From contig DAITSJ010000001.1 in the NCBI GenBank assembly GCA_036843405.1, positions 1-64,000 of the forward strand: 64,000 bases of DNA, read 5' to 3'. Under the pieces are notes generated by a model. The model saw only the letters and a program-made list of their open reading frames with translations. It did not search any database and was not told the DNA's origin. Within the stretch, counting starts at the first letter, position 1. Each line of letters begins with the position of its first letter. A program made the translations under genes and the position numbers. This DNA comes from DGNJ01 sp002388905. GTDB taxonomy: Bacteria > Pseudomonadota > Gammaproteobacteria > Pseudomonadales > Porticoccaceae. Shown piece by piece: positions 17,210 to 25,900 of this stretch.

Positions 17210-17839
17210 ATGGAGAGATTGACCGCCGAAAAATACCGCGCACTGCGCAGGGACGCCGAGGTGGTGGAGCGGGACGCTCACGGCGAAAAAGTCCTGCGCC
17301 TGGCATCCGGCGAATACCTGAAGCTTTTCCGGGTAAAGCGCCTGTTTTCCTCCGCCCGGCTGTTTCCCTACAGCCGTCGCTTCGCCCGGAACGCGGAAAC
17401 GTTACGCCAGCGCGGCATTCCCACCGTCAAAAATGTCCGTAGCCTGCGGATTCCCGATATCAAGCGGACCGGCGTGCTTTACAGCCCCCTGCCCGGAAAA
17501 ACCTTCAGGCAGTTGGATACGGTCGATCACGACACCGCCCTGGCGCTCGGCGAATTTATCGCGTCCCTGCACCTGAAGGGTATCTACTTTCGCTCACTGC
17601 ACCTGGGTAACATCGTGTTGACACCCGAAAAGAACCTGGGATTGATCGATATTGCCGATATGCGCTTTCTGCCGGTTACCGTGCCCCGGCCATGGTGCAC
17701 GGGAAACCTGAATTTTATGTTGCAATACCCGGGCGACCGTGCCCGGTTAAAGCATACGTTTGACGGCTTCTGCGCAGGCTACAGTCGTTGTCACCCGAAC
17801 GGAGACCGGGTCCTTGCCCGTCTCTCGCCCTGGAAATAA
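17210..17839 (+). CDS. LPS-kinase-like protein ('toluene tolerance' type), probable pseudokinase
   Basis: Predicted 209 aa. It resembles small InaA/WaaP-type kinases sometimes annotated as toluene tolerance proteins in Pseudomonas. The region matching the kinase catalytic loop reads 'YFRSLHLGNIVL', where active relatives have HRD or HGD followed by L..xxN. The His and catalytic Asp are replaced by Phe and Ser, although the Asn and the metal-binding Asp ('GLIDIADM') remain. The start at 17210 is the ATG downstream of AGGA; an upstream in-frame ATG at 17096 overlaps hldE and is less likely. GC falls to about 50% near the 3' end. It converges on the glycosyltransferase at 17846. Confidence 0.7.
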   Translation: MERLTAEKYRALRRDAEVVERDAHGEKVLRLASGEYLKLFRVKRLFSSARLFPYSRRFARNAETLRQRGIPTVKNVRSLRIPDIKRTGVLYSPLPGKTFRQLDTVDHDTALALGEFIASLHLKGIYFRSLHLGNIVLTPEKNLGLIDIADMRFLPVTVPRPWCTGNLNFMLQYPGDRARLKHTFDGFCAGYSRCHPNGDRVLARLSPWK

Positions 17840-17845
17840 AGGGTT

Positions 17846-18820
17846 TTAATCCGTCGCCGGAGGCGCGGCCCGGTAACGGGGTAAAATCCCCCATTGCCTG
17901 AACACCTGCTTTTGCCTTAAAGGGGGCACCAGCGCCTCACAAACCCGGCGCCCGGCATGGTCCCACGTCAGCGTATTTTCAACCAGAACGCGGCCGGCGC
18001 GGGCAATCCTGTCGGCACGCTCCGGGTCAGAACGCAACAAGGCCAGCTTTTGCCGAAATTCATCCAGCGAACGATAGAGCACCAGGTTTTCCATGTCCCT
18101 GAAGCCCAGCGCCTCGTTTTCAACAGCGCCCTGGTTCCAGGCGAACAGCACACAGCCACAGGCCATGGCTTCAAAGTTCTTGATCATATATTCACCGAAT
18201 CCCACATCGGCACTGGCAAAAAACCGAATGCGATTCAACATGTCGCAGTAATCCTGTCCGGAACTGGTTCGCGTAATTAAGAGATTTTCCTTTTCCGCCA
18301 ACGCGGAAAGAAATTCCCGGCGCGGGGCATATAGGGCGTGATGACTGCTGCCGACAAAGGCGAGCTCAACATTCCGGTTGCGCCCCATATCGCGAAGCAA
18401 GTCGGCATCGTAGGCCTTGGGCGCAAAGTGGGCATCCAGCCCCTCCCGGCGGAACCGGGAGGCGACCAGGGCGCCGGAATTGATAACCCGGGCCCAGGGC
18501 AGTTGGCGATAAAAGCGGGAGTAAGCGCCCTTATATTTGCCGGGCACGAAATTCTGCCAGGCGTCGTGCTCGAGCAATACCAGGTTGGGTAGCTTTCGGA
18601 TAAAACGAACCTGGGGCATCATGCGTTTAAAGCGCAGGAACAGCACAATGCGGTCGTAATCACCCGCATGGACAAAGCGCGAAAAATAAGCCTTCAGGTT
18701 TCGTTGCTCTTTCTCGTCCAGACGCCGGACATCGCAGTCACCGCAGTGGCGGGCAATGGCATCGTAAAAATTATCGAGAATCACCCGCTGGCTTTTTTGC
18801 ACCAGCAACAGGGTTTTCAT
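17846..18820 (-). CDS. Glycosyltransferase (GT-B fold, CgeB-like)
   Basis: Predicted 324 aa. It begins 'MKTLLLVQKSQRVILDNFYDAI'. The C-terminal half contains 'GEYMIKNFEAMACGCVLFA', a typical sugar-nucleotide binding region of CgeB/Glyco_trans_1-type enzymes with the conserved E.MACG pattern, followed by 'LVLYRSLDEF'. There is no signal peptide. It is the last gene of the LPS core run, overlapping the upstream GT2 gene by 4 bases (18817-18820). GC is close to 50%, well below the waa genes. A role in outer core assembly is inferred from context; the donor and acceptor sugars are unknown. Confidence 0.8.
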   Translation of the reverse strand: MKTLLLVQKSQRVILDNFYDAIARHCGDCDVRRLDEKEQRNLKAYFSRFVHAGDYDRIVLFLRFKRMMPQVRFIRKLPNLVLLEHDAWQNFVPGKYKGAYSRFYRQLPWARVINSGALVASRFRREGLDAHFAPKAYDADLLRDMGRNRNVELAFVGSSHHALYAPRREFLSALAEKENLLITRTSSGQDYCDMLNRIRFFASADVGFGEYMIKNFEAMACGCVLFAWNQGAVENEALGFRDMENLVLYRSLDEFRQKLALLRSDPERADRIARAGRVLVENTLTWDHAGRRVCEALVPPLRQKQVFRQWGILPRYRAAPPATD

Positions 18821-19734
18821 GAATCACCCACCACTGCTCGAAGTGCCCGCTTCGCATGGTGCCAGCGCAGCGCCATCAGGGGTGCTGTTGTCAGGGCAAT
18901 CCGGTAGTAGCGGCGAGCCCGTGAGAACTCACCGGCCCGGTAAAAGGTCCGAAATAGCGACAAAGCCCGTCGGGCCTTGTAGGATTTCTTGATTCTTTGC
19001 AACGGAGGCGGGAGACGCCCGGTGTCGAATATTTCTTCGACCAGTTCCATACCGACGGCTGCCGCGTGATCGAGATCGTGACGAAGACTGTCTTCGTGCT
19101 TATTCACCCTCAACACGACTTCCGGCACCGAGACAACTTCGAAATTAGCGAGTGCATAGGCAAAGAGGGGGATGTCTTCGGCCGCCCTGAATTGTTCCGG
19201 GTATCGGTAGTGGTCGAAAATTTTCCGACGCATCAAAGTTGCGCCATTGGACAGGGCCAGCTTTTTATGGAGCAAATAGGCGGCAAGTCGGTCGAGTGGA
19301 TCACGAGGTACAATCGACCCCTTGTGCTTTCGCACCGTTCCGTCCCGGTTAACGGCGCAATGGCCGGCTACCACCATGTCAGCCCCCGGATAGTCAGCCA
19401 ATGCCTTTCGGAATATCTCGAGCCCGTCGAACTCCAATTGGTCGTCCGCATCCAGAAAGATCAAAAATTCACCGCCGGTATTGGCGATTCCGGTATTGCG
19501 CGCCGCTGAAGGGCCGCCATTATTTTGTCGCAGCGAACGGAAACGGGGGGACGGAAATTTTCGGTGAAGTTCTTCCAGCGCTTGTGCCGTATTATCGGTG
19601 GAGCCGTCATCAACCACCAGCAGTTCCCAGTCCTCGCCACCCTGGGCCATCACAGAGTCGACGGCGCGTTCCAGCAAATGCCCGTAGTTATAACAGGGGA
19701 TAACAATACTGAAGAGCGGTCGGGCTTCAGCCAT
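18817..19734 (-). CDS. Family 2 glycosyltransferase
   Basis: Predicted 305 aa. The GT-A/GT2 signature is clear: 'SIVIPCYNYGHLLERAVDSV', 'VVDDGSTDNT', 'GPSAARNTGI' and the DxD metal site in 'IFLDADDQ'. The last 100 residues are basic and Arg-rich, perhaps membrane-associating. The start is the ATG at 19734, just after GGAAGGAG; a TTG one codon upstream is possible. It overlaps the end of the carbamoyltransferase by 8 bases and the next glycosyltransferase by 4. GC is about 53%, below its upstream neighbours. It probably adds a core or outer-core sugar. Confidence 0.9.
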   Translation of the reverse strand: MAEARPLFSIVIPCYNYGHLLERAVDSVMAQGGEDWELLVVDDGSTDNTAQALEELHRKFPSPRFRSLRQNNGGPSAARNTGIANTGGEFLIFLDADDQLEFDGLEIFRKALADYPGADMVVAGHCAVNRDGTVRKHKGSIVPRDPLDRLAAYLLHKKLALSNGATLMRRKIFDHYRYPEQFRAAEDIPLFAYALANFEVVSVPEVVLRVNKHEDSLRHDLDHAAAVGMELVEEIFDTGRLPPPLQRIKKSYKARRALSLFRTFYRAGEFSRARRYYRIALTTAPLMALRWHHAKRALRAVVGDS

Positions 19735-21466
19735 CAACTCCTTCCTTGGTCACCAGCACATCCTCCATGATGAGATACTGGAGATCGGAACCGAAGAACA
19801 TGTTCAATGCATCCGTGGGGGAGCACACCATGGGTTCGCCGCGGCGGTTGAGCGAGGTATTGAGCACCACGCCGTTGCCGGTGAGTTTCTCCATCTCCTC
19901 CATCAGCGCGTAATAGCGCGGATTGTATTCCCGTTCCAGGGCCTGGGCCCGTGCGGTGCCGTCCTCGTGCACCACTTCCGGGACACGGTCCTTCCATTCG
20001 TCCTTCACCTCGAAGGTGAACGTCATGAAAGGCGCGGGATGGTCGATCTTGAACATCTCCGGTGCCACCCGGTCGAGCATGCTGGGGCAGAACGGCCGCC
20101 AGCGCTCGCGGAACTTGATCTGCTCGTTAATGCGGTCGGCGACACCGGATGCGCTGGGGCAACCGAGGATGCTGCGTCCGCCCAGGGCGCGGGGGCCGAA
20201 CTCCATGCGTCCCTGGAACCAGGCCACCGGATTGCCGGCGACAAGAATCTCCGCGATGCGCTCCGGGACCTTGTCGATCACCCGGTATTGCGGTTTCGCC
20301 TCGTGGTCGTCGCAGGCGGCGATGCAATCCTCGTTGCTGTATTTCGGCCCCAGGTAAACATGCTTCATGGGGTCCGGCTGGATTCCGCGTTGAACCAGGG
20401 CGTAGGAGGCCGCGCCCACCGCCGTGCCCGCATCCCCGGACGCCGGCTGCACCCAGAGGTGCTGCACTTCCGGGCGGGCGATAATCTTCTGGTTGAGCTT
20501 GACGTTGAGCGCCCCGCCGCCGGAGAACACCAGTTGCCCGGTTTCCCGGAGGATGTCCCCGAGGTAGTAATCCATCAGCTTGAGGACCACCTCCTCGTAG
20601 AGCGCCTGTATCACGGCGGCGTAATCCACGTAGGGCTCGTCGGCGATATCGCCTTCCCGTTTTGGTCCCAACCACTCCACCAGCTTGGGGCTGAAATAGA
20701 AGCCCACGCCGTCCTGCTTGTAGCGGCGCAAACCGACGGTGTTGACCAGTTTGGTGTTGACCTTGAAATCCCTGCCGTCGAAATCGATCAGGCGGGAAAA
20801 ATCGTATTTAGAGGAGTCGCCGTAGGGCGCCATGCCCATGACCTTGTACTCGCCGTCGAGCATCTCGAAACCCAGGTACTCGGTGAGCGCGCCGTAGAGC
20901 CCGCCCAGGGAGTCCGGGTCGTAGAATTCCTTGAGCTTGTGGATGCGGCCATTCTCGCCGTAGCCGAAGAAGGTGGTGGCGTACTCGCCCTTGCCGTCCA
21001 CCCCCATGATGGCGGTTTTGCCCTCAAAGCCGCTCAGGTGATAGGCACTGGAGGCGTGGCTTAAATGGTGTTCGACGGAATCCAGCTCGACCCTGGCCGG
21101 GTCGATCCCCAGCTCCCGCAATACACCGAGAATCCGGTTGCGGTAGCGCCGGTAGCGGCGATTGCCGTTTACCAGGGCATCCAGGGCCCGGTCCGGGGCA
21201 TACCAGTACCGCCGGGCGTAGTGCCAGCGGGCCGGCGACGACAGGGGAATGGGCGCGAAGGGAATGGCGACGACATCCACCTGTTCCGGTTTTACCCCCG
21301 CGTATTCCAGGCAAAAGCGGGCCGAATGGTAGGGCATCCTGCCCTTGGCGTGCTTGTCCCGGATAAAGCGCTCTTCCTCCGCCGCCGCCACCAGTTCGTT
21401 GTCGATGTAAAGCGCCGCCGAGGGATCGTGGCCCAGAGCGCCGGATAAACCGAGAATTATTGTCAC
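19727..21466 (-). CDS. Carbamoyltransferase (NodU/CmcH family)
   Basis: Predicted 579 aa from a GTG at 21466 that overlaps the upstream stop (GTGA). The N-terminal YrdC/Kae1-like part begins 'TIILGLSGALGHDPSAALYI' and includes 'EEERFIRDKHAKGRMP', 'EHHLSHASSAYHLSGF' (metal-binding His) and 'FSGGGALNVKLNQKI'. The C-terminal domain includes 'GRMEFGPRALGGRSILG' and 'NTSLNRRGEPMV'. These are diagnostic of NodU/CmcH O-carbamoyltransferases, which use carbamoyl phosphate. In Pseudomonas aeruginosa a carbamoyltransferase (WapO) in the same neighbourhood carbamoylates the inner-core heptose; the same job is inferred here. Confidence 0.93.
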   Translation of the reverse strand: MTIILGLSGALGHDPSAALYIDNELVAAAEEERFIRDKHAKGRMPYHSARFCLEYAGVKPEQVDVVAIPFAPIPLSSPARWHYARRYWYAPDRALDALVNGNRRYRRYRNRILGVLRELGIDPARVELDSVEHHLSHASSAYHLSGFEGKTAIMGVDGKGEYATTFFGYGENGRIHKLKEFYDPDSLGGLYGALTEYLGFEMLDGEYKVMGMAPYGDSSKYDFSRLIDFDGRDFKVNTKLVNTVGLRRYKQDGVGFYFSPKLVEWLGPKREGDIADEPYVDYAAVIQALYEEVVLKLMDYYLGDILRETGQLVFSGGGALNVKLNQKIIARPEVQHLWVQPASGDAGTAVGAASYALVQRGIQPDPMKHVYLGPKYSNEDCIAACDDHEAKPQYRVIDKVPERIAEILVAGNPVAWFQGRMEFGPRALGGRSILGCPSASGVADRINEQIKFRERWRPFCPSMLDRVAPEMFKIDHPAPFMTFTFEVKDEWKDRVPEVVHEDGTARAQALEREYNPRYYALMEEMEKLTGNGVVLNTSLNRRGEPMVCSPTDALNMFFGSDLQYLIMEDVLVTKEGVDG

Positions 21467-22917
21467 TGAAACCCCTTGTTGGTATTGATTTCGATGCCGG
21501 CGCGCGCCAGACAATCAGCCAAAACCTGGCCAAAATGGGCCCTGGCGCCGCTCTCCCAGTTGGCCATGAACCGGGTCAGATCCCGGCGGTGCGCTTTCTT
21601 GAAACGCCCGGCATGGGGATGATAGGCCATGGCGTCCAAATCCAAAACCACCAGCTTCTCGCCGGCAACGATCAGGTTGGTGGCTTTCATGTCGCCGTGG
21701 CTGACCCGCGCGGCCCAGAACACATCGAACAGCCGCCGGATTTCATTATCCAGCCAGGCCGGAATCTCCCGGTTATCCGCGACCCAGGCAAGCAGGTCGG
21801 GGCCGGCGACATGGTCGCTGACCAGGTAGGCCTCCCGGCGCAGGGGCCCCATACGATTTTCACGCAACGCCAGTGATCGCGGTGCGGGAATGCCCAGGTA
21901 GTTCAGGCGCAGGCTGTTGCACCAACTGACGCGCGCCCGGCTGGGCCGCCAGCAGCGGCTGAGAAAATGCTTCCAGTCCTTGATGTTGTAGCGCTTGATA
22001 ACCCGGTCCCCCACCCGCACCACGGTGGCGGTATTGCCGGGCTTGAGCATGTGGCTGCCGCCCATGGCCACCTCCGGCTCCGCCACCAGCCCTGCCACGT
22101 CGCTGTCCAGGCAGTCCCGGCGGATCACCGCAAAGTGACCGGTGGCGCGCTCGGCGACGAACTCCGTACAGGTCCTCAGGCTTTTTTTCTGGTAGTGCCG
22201 GATACGCCGCTCGCGCATGACCGCGACGCGCTCCGCCAGGGAGGCCGCGTCCGGAGCGCCGTCGCCGTAGGCATCCAGCAGCCGGGGAATCAGGCTATCG
22301 AAATCCGGGATCAACTGGGCAAGGAACAGGGCCAGGTTATCTTCACGGTCCGGCGCCGAGACGTTTCCCGAAACCTCGACACCCCCCCCGTCGACCATGA
22401 ACAGACCCCTTTCCGTGGCGAGAAAGTTATCCAGGTGGATATCCCGTTGTGCCAGTCCCGCCCGGTGGCCCCGCCCGATCAGCGCCACCGCCTCACGCAG
22501 GCCGCCAATCACGGTGGCTTCGTCTGCTTCATAGCAGAGCGACGCCAGCCCCCGGGGCTGGGGCAGATATTCGGTGATCAGCAGCCAGGCGCCCTGGCCG
22601 TCATCCACCAGGCGACAAAGGACACGGGGACAGGGAATGCCGGCTTCGGAGAGGGCCTCGAGACCTGCCCGTTCGCGCCGGTATTCCTTTTCCCGGAAGA
22701 ACAGCTTGGCCACCGCTTCGAGATTGCCCCAACGGGCCCGAAAGGTGATTCGCCGACCCGGCAGGTGTCGATAAACCGTCAATGCCGTCAGGGGGTCCGC
22801 GCCGGTCATGGCCAGGGTAAAAGGGGCGTGAAGCCCGTAACCCGCGTTTTTGAGCGCAATGGCGTCCATGGTGCCGGCGGTGTCGATCGATGCCTCCGGG
22901 GCGCTATGGCGGTTCAT
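21463..22917 (-). CDS. LPS core kinase-like protein with two kinase domains (WapQ-like)
   Basis: Predicted 484 aa. Two kinase-fold domains lie in tandem. The first has 'LEAVAKLFF' as the likely Lys strand, 'LAQRDIHLDNFL' as catalytic loop (His replaced by Gln, Asp and Asn kept) and 'FMVDGGGV' as metal site. The second has 'RVIKRYN', the canonical 'VSHGDMKATNLIV' and 'VVLDLDAMAYH'. In P. aeruginosa a comparable protein in the waa cluster is proposed to phosphorylate core heptose. The start is the ATG at 22917 that overlaps the waaP stop (ATGA); the open frame further upstream is inside waaP. Confidence 0.85.
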   Translation of the reverse strand: MNRHSAPEASIDTAGTMDAIALKNAGYGLHAPFTLAMTGADPLTALTVYRHLPGRRITFRARWGNLEAVAKLFFREKEYRRERAGLEALSEAGIPCPRVLCRLVDDGQGAWLLITEYLPQPRGLASLCYEADEATVIGGLREAVALIGRGHRAGLAQRDIHLDNFLATERGLFMVDGGGVEVSGNVSAPDREDNLALFLAQLIPDFDSLIPRLLDAYGDGAPDAASLAERVAVMRERRIRHYQKKSLRTCTEFVAERATGHFAVIRRDCLDSDVAGLVAEPEVAMGGSHMLKPGNTATVVRVGDRVIKRYNIKDWKHFLSRCWRPSRARVSWCNSLRLNYLGIPAPRSLALRENRMGPLRREAYLVSDHVAGPDLLAWVADNREIPAWLDNEIRRLFDVFWAARVSHGDMKATNLIVAGEKLVVLDLDAMAYHPHAGRFKKAHRRDLTRFMANWESGARAHFGQVLADCLARAGIEINTNKGFQ

Positions 22918-23762
22918 GGGGGCGCCTCCGTTTCCGGGGGCCGCTGGTGGTAGCCCTTCCGTTCGCCCTTCCGGTAAAGGACCGCCGCGCGCCGGCAAAC
23001 CAGCGCCCACAGCCGGCGGTCCCGGGCATTGACCGGTCGCGGTCGCCCCCTCTCCGTCAGCGCGTAACAGCGCCAGAAAGCCAGGGCATCGCAGTCGTTA
23101 AAGCCCACCAGGCGGGCGGAATAGTAGAGGCTCGCCAAATCCTTGATACGCCAGCGCCGCGGGATGCGGCGGCGCAGTTGCACACGGTGCAGGTCGATCA
23201 GGTACAGCGGCCGGGCCGCCGGGGCCGCGTCAGCGTAACCGGGGGACTGGTCCATGAGAAAGTGGCACAGGTAGTAATCCCTGTGATTGACACCATTGTC
23301 GTGCAGGGTACGGGTGATCGATCCCAGGCGACGGGCCAGGGCCCGCCGGTCCGCCAGGGCCGTGGCCTGAAGATGCCGCCGACACCAGGTCTCCAGATCG
23401 TCGGCAGGCTCCAGCGCACGGGTCAGAAGGAAGGACAGGCGCTTGCGGGGCAGCCACCCGCGGCTGCCGAAGCCCACGGCGGTCATGGTGTCGACGCCCA
23501 GTTCCCGCAGTCGGGCGATGGCCCGCCACTCGTCCTCGGCGCCCATGACCGGCAGGCGCAGATAAAGCAGATTCTTGGCGATCTCGCCGACGGCGATCCC
23601 CCGGTGAATCTTGGCGAAATAACCCTGGCCATCCACCTCGAAGCGCAGGGTGGTGCGATCGTCCAGGTGCCGGTAGATATCCCCTTCCAGAGCCTGGACC
23701 ACCTCGAAGGGGTCCCGGCCCCGCCAGGCGGACGCCAGTTCCGGGGCGAGCCACAGCTTCAT
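22914..23762 (-). CDS. waaP: LPS core heptose(I) kinase
   Basis: Predicted 282 aa (E. coli WaaP is 265, P. aeruginosa 268). It phosphorylates the first core heptose, a modification important for outer membrane stability. Motifs include 'YFAKIHRG' (Lys strand), 'LPRKRLSFLLTRAL', the catalytic loop 'NHRDYYLCHFL' and the metal site 'YLIDLHRVQLR'. These match RfaP/WaaP closely. The gene overlaps waaG upstream and the tandem kinase downstream by 4 bases each, so the three are translationally coupled. Confidence 0.96.
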   Translation of the reverse strand: MKLWLAPELASAWRGRDPFEVVQALEGDIYRHLDDRTTLRFEVDGQGYFAKIHRGIAVGEIAKNLLYLRLPVMGAEDEWRAIARLRELGVDTMTAVGFGSRGWLPRKRLSFLLTRALEPADDLETWCRRHLQATALADRRALARRLGSITRTLHDNGVNHRDYYLCHFLMDQSPGYADAAPAARPLYLIDLHRVQLRRRIPRRWRIKDLASLYYSARLVGFNDCDALAFWRCYALTERGRPRPVNARDRRLWALVCRRAAVLYRKGERKGYHQRPPETEAPP

Positions 23763-24883
23763 AACCGTCGATCCCCCACCCGCTCGATCAATTCCGCCGC
23801 CCGCTCGGGCAGGGAGTAGATATCGGCGGTTTGCGCGTAGCGAAGGCCGTTTTCCCGCCAGGCGTGCTTGTCGGCGCGCAACATGGTGTCCAGCCGACGC
23901 CGGAAGTCGTCCGGATCGAAGGGTGTGGGCACCAGTTCGCCCGCGCCGGCTTCCCGCACATACCGGGCATAGCCGCAGACATCGGTGACCAGGACCGGGA
24001 GCCCCGCCACCACCGCTTCCAACAGGACGGTGCCGGTGTTTTCGGCGTAGGCGGGATGGACAAGCAAGTCGGCGCCGATCAGAAAGCGGGGAATATCGTC
24101 GCGACCGGCGAAAAAACGAACCTTGTTGGCGACACCGAGGCTTCGGGCCAGAATCTTGAATTCGGCGGGGTTGTCCTGACCCACCACGAACAACCGGGTC
24201 CGTGACCCGAGATCCTCCGGCAGGGCCGCCATCGCCTTGAGGGCCCGGTCCAGGCCCTTGGTGCGAAACCCCGACCCCACCATCAGCATCAGTTGCTCAT
24301 CCTCGCCGATCTCGAATTCCCGGCGGAACCCGGCACGGAGCGACGCCGCGTTCGAGGGTGCCCGGCGACCGGGATCGATCCCCGGCGGCAGCAGGTGCAG
24401 TCGGTGCTCCGGCGTGTGGTAGTAGTGGCGGAACAAGTCTTTTTGCCGGTCCGAGATCAGCAGTATTTCGGTATCGGCACGGGCGTCGAAAACGGCCCTT
24501 TCGTAACGAGAAAAGTGCCGGTAACGGGGGCTGAACCGGTAATACCGGCCGCGCAGGTGACTTGCCTTGTAGGCATAACAGGGGTCGGCGGCGTAGTAGA
24601 CGTCGAGGCCCGGCATCTTGTTAAAGCCCACCAGCAGGTCGAAATGCTCGGCCGCCAGCCGTTTTTGCAGCCAGCGGGTGTAGCGCCGGTAGCGGCCTGT
24701 ATTGGTCAGGGCCCGGCAGTCCGCCACGGTGACCGGCAGCCAGTCCGGCATCGGCCCCTGCCAGCGAAGGACGAAAGCATGGACCTCGTGACCCCGTGCG
24801 AGACAGGCCCGGGCAATGCGCAGAAAATCCCGCTGCAGGCCACCGTAAGGGAAATACTTGTAGAGGCTGAAGGCGATTTTCAC
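23759..24883 (-). CDS. waaG: LPS core glucosyltransferase I (GT4)
   Basis: Predicted 374 aa (E. coli WaaG is 374), from a GTG that overlaps the waaC stop (GTGA). It transfers the first outer-core hexose to heptose II. It starts 'MKIAFSLYKYFPYGGLQRDF', a hallmark of WaaG, and has 'GSGFRTKGLDRAL' and the EX7E motif 'ENTGTVLLEAV' of GT4 enzymes. No membrane segment is seen; it acts at the cytoplasmic face of the inner membrane. Confidence 0.96.
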   Translation of the reverse strand: MKIAFSLYKYFPYGGLQRDFLRIARACLARGHEVHAFVLRWQGPMPDWLPVTVADCRALTNTGRYRRYTRWLQKRLAAEHFDLLVGFNKMPGLDVYYAADPCYAYKASHLRGRYYRFSPRYRHFSRYERAVFDARADTEILLISDRQKDLFRHYYHTPEHRLHLLPPGIDPGRRAPSNAASLRAGFRREFEIGEDEQLMLMVGSGFRTKGLDRALKAMAALPEDLGSRTRLFVVGQDNPAEFKILARSLGVANKVRFFAGRDDIPRFLIGADLLVHPAYAENTGTVLLEAVVAGLPVLVTDVCGYARYVREAGAGELVPTPFDPDDFRRRLDTMLRADKHAWRENGLRYAQTADIYSLPERAAELIERVGDRRL

Positions 24884-25896
24884 GGGGTCGCCTCCAGCAA
24901 TTCGTCGAGCGCAGCCGACACCCGCGCCGGCGGCAGCTGGCCGAAACAGGGGGGAAAGGGCTCGCTGTCGGTGGCGTAAAGGCAGGTGCGGCTCAGGCAG
25001 GGGGCGCAGTGGTAATCCGCCGCGAGACTGCGCTGGCGATCGCCGTAAAAACCGGTGAGGCCGGGGCTGGTGGGACCGAACAGGGCGATACCGGGGGTTC
25101 CCACCGCCGCCGCCAAGTGACCGAGTCCGGTGTCGACGGCAACACAGGCCCGGGCCGCCCCCAGGCGCCCGGCCATTTCCGTGAGATCCATGGCCGGCAG
25201 CACCTCGCCGCCACAGGCATCGGCGATGCGCCGTGCCCGGGCCTTTTCGGCGTCGTTACCCCAGGGCAGTTGCACCTTGAGGCCGCGATCCCGCAGATGC
25301 CGGCCCAGTTCCCCCCAGTAGTCCTCGGGCCAGTGTTTGTTGGCCCAGGTGGTGCCGTGCAGAAAGACCACGGCATCGCCGCCGGGTCGACGGAAACGCG
25401 CTCCGATACCGCTGTCGCCCCGCGCCTCGGGCACCGGGTATCCCAGGGCCGCGGCCAATAGCTGGCGAACCCGTTCTACCGCATGCTGCCCCGGTTGGAC
25501 GGCCAGGGGCTTGTCGTAAAAACGGGCCGCCAGGGATTCCCGGGCCGAGTCCCGGTCCGGGCCGAACACCGGCCCCCGACCATAGCGGCTCAGCCAGGCG
25601 CTCTTGAGCAGCCCCTGGGCATCAATCACGGCGTCGTAAGGCTGGCCCGCAAGGGCGCTTTTCATCGCGCCCCAGGCGCCGCTGCGCCAGGTGGACCAGG
25701 GTTGCCTGCGCAGCCGGCGCAGGGGCACGGTAATCGTGGCAGCCACGGCCGGGTGCCAGCCGGGTACGGCCGCGAAAGCCTCTTCCACCAGCCAGTCAAA
25801 GCGAATCGCCGGAATGGCCCTTGCCGCATCCGTCAGCGCCGGCAGGCTGTGGATGACATCGCCCAGGGAGGATGTCTTGACCAGCAGGACCCGCAC
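24880..25896 (-). CDS. waaC: LPS heptosyltransferase I
   Basis: Predicted 338 aa from a GTG at 25896, four bases after the waaF stop. It adds the first L-glycero-D-manno-heptose to Kdo2-lipid A. The N-terminus 'VRVLLVKTSSLGDVIHSLPAL' is the classic WaaC start, which is why I rejected the 21-codon upstream extension. The GT9 motifs 'HGTTWANKHWPEDYW' and 'AVDTGLGHLAAAVGTP' are present. It ends in a GTGA overlap with waaG. Confidence 0.96.
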   Translation of the reverse strand: MRVLLVKTSSLGDVIHSLPALTDAARAIPAIRFDWLVEEAFAAVPGWHPAVAATITVPLRRLRRQPWSTWRSGAWGAMKSALAGQPYDAVIDAQGLLKSAWLSRYGRGPVFGPDRDSARESLAARFYDKPLAVQPGQHAVERVRQLLAAALGYPVPEARGDSGIGARFRRPGGDAVVFLHGTTWANKHWPEDYWGELGRHLRDRGLKVQLPWGNDAEKARARRIADACGGEVLPAMDLTEMAGRLGAARACVAVDTGLGHLAAAVGTPGIALFGPTSPGLTGFYGDRQRSLAADYHCAPCLSRTCLYATDSEPFPPCFGQLPPARVSAALDELLEATP

Positions 25897-25900
25897 CGGC

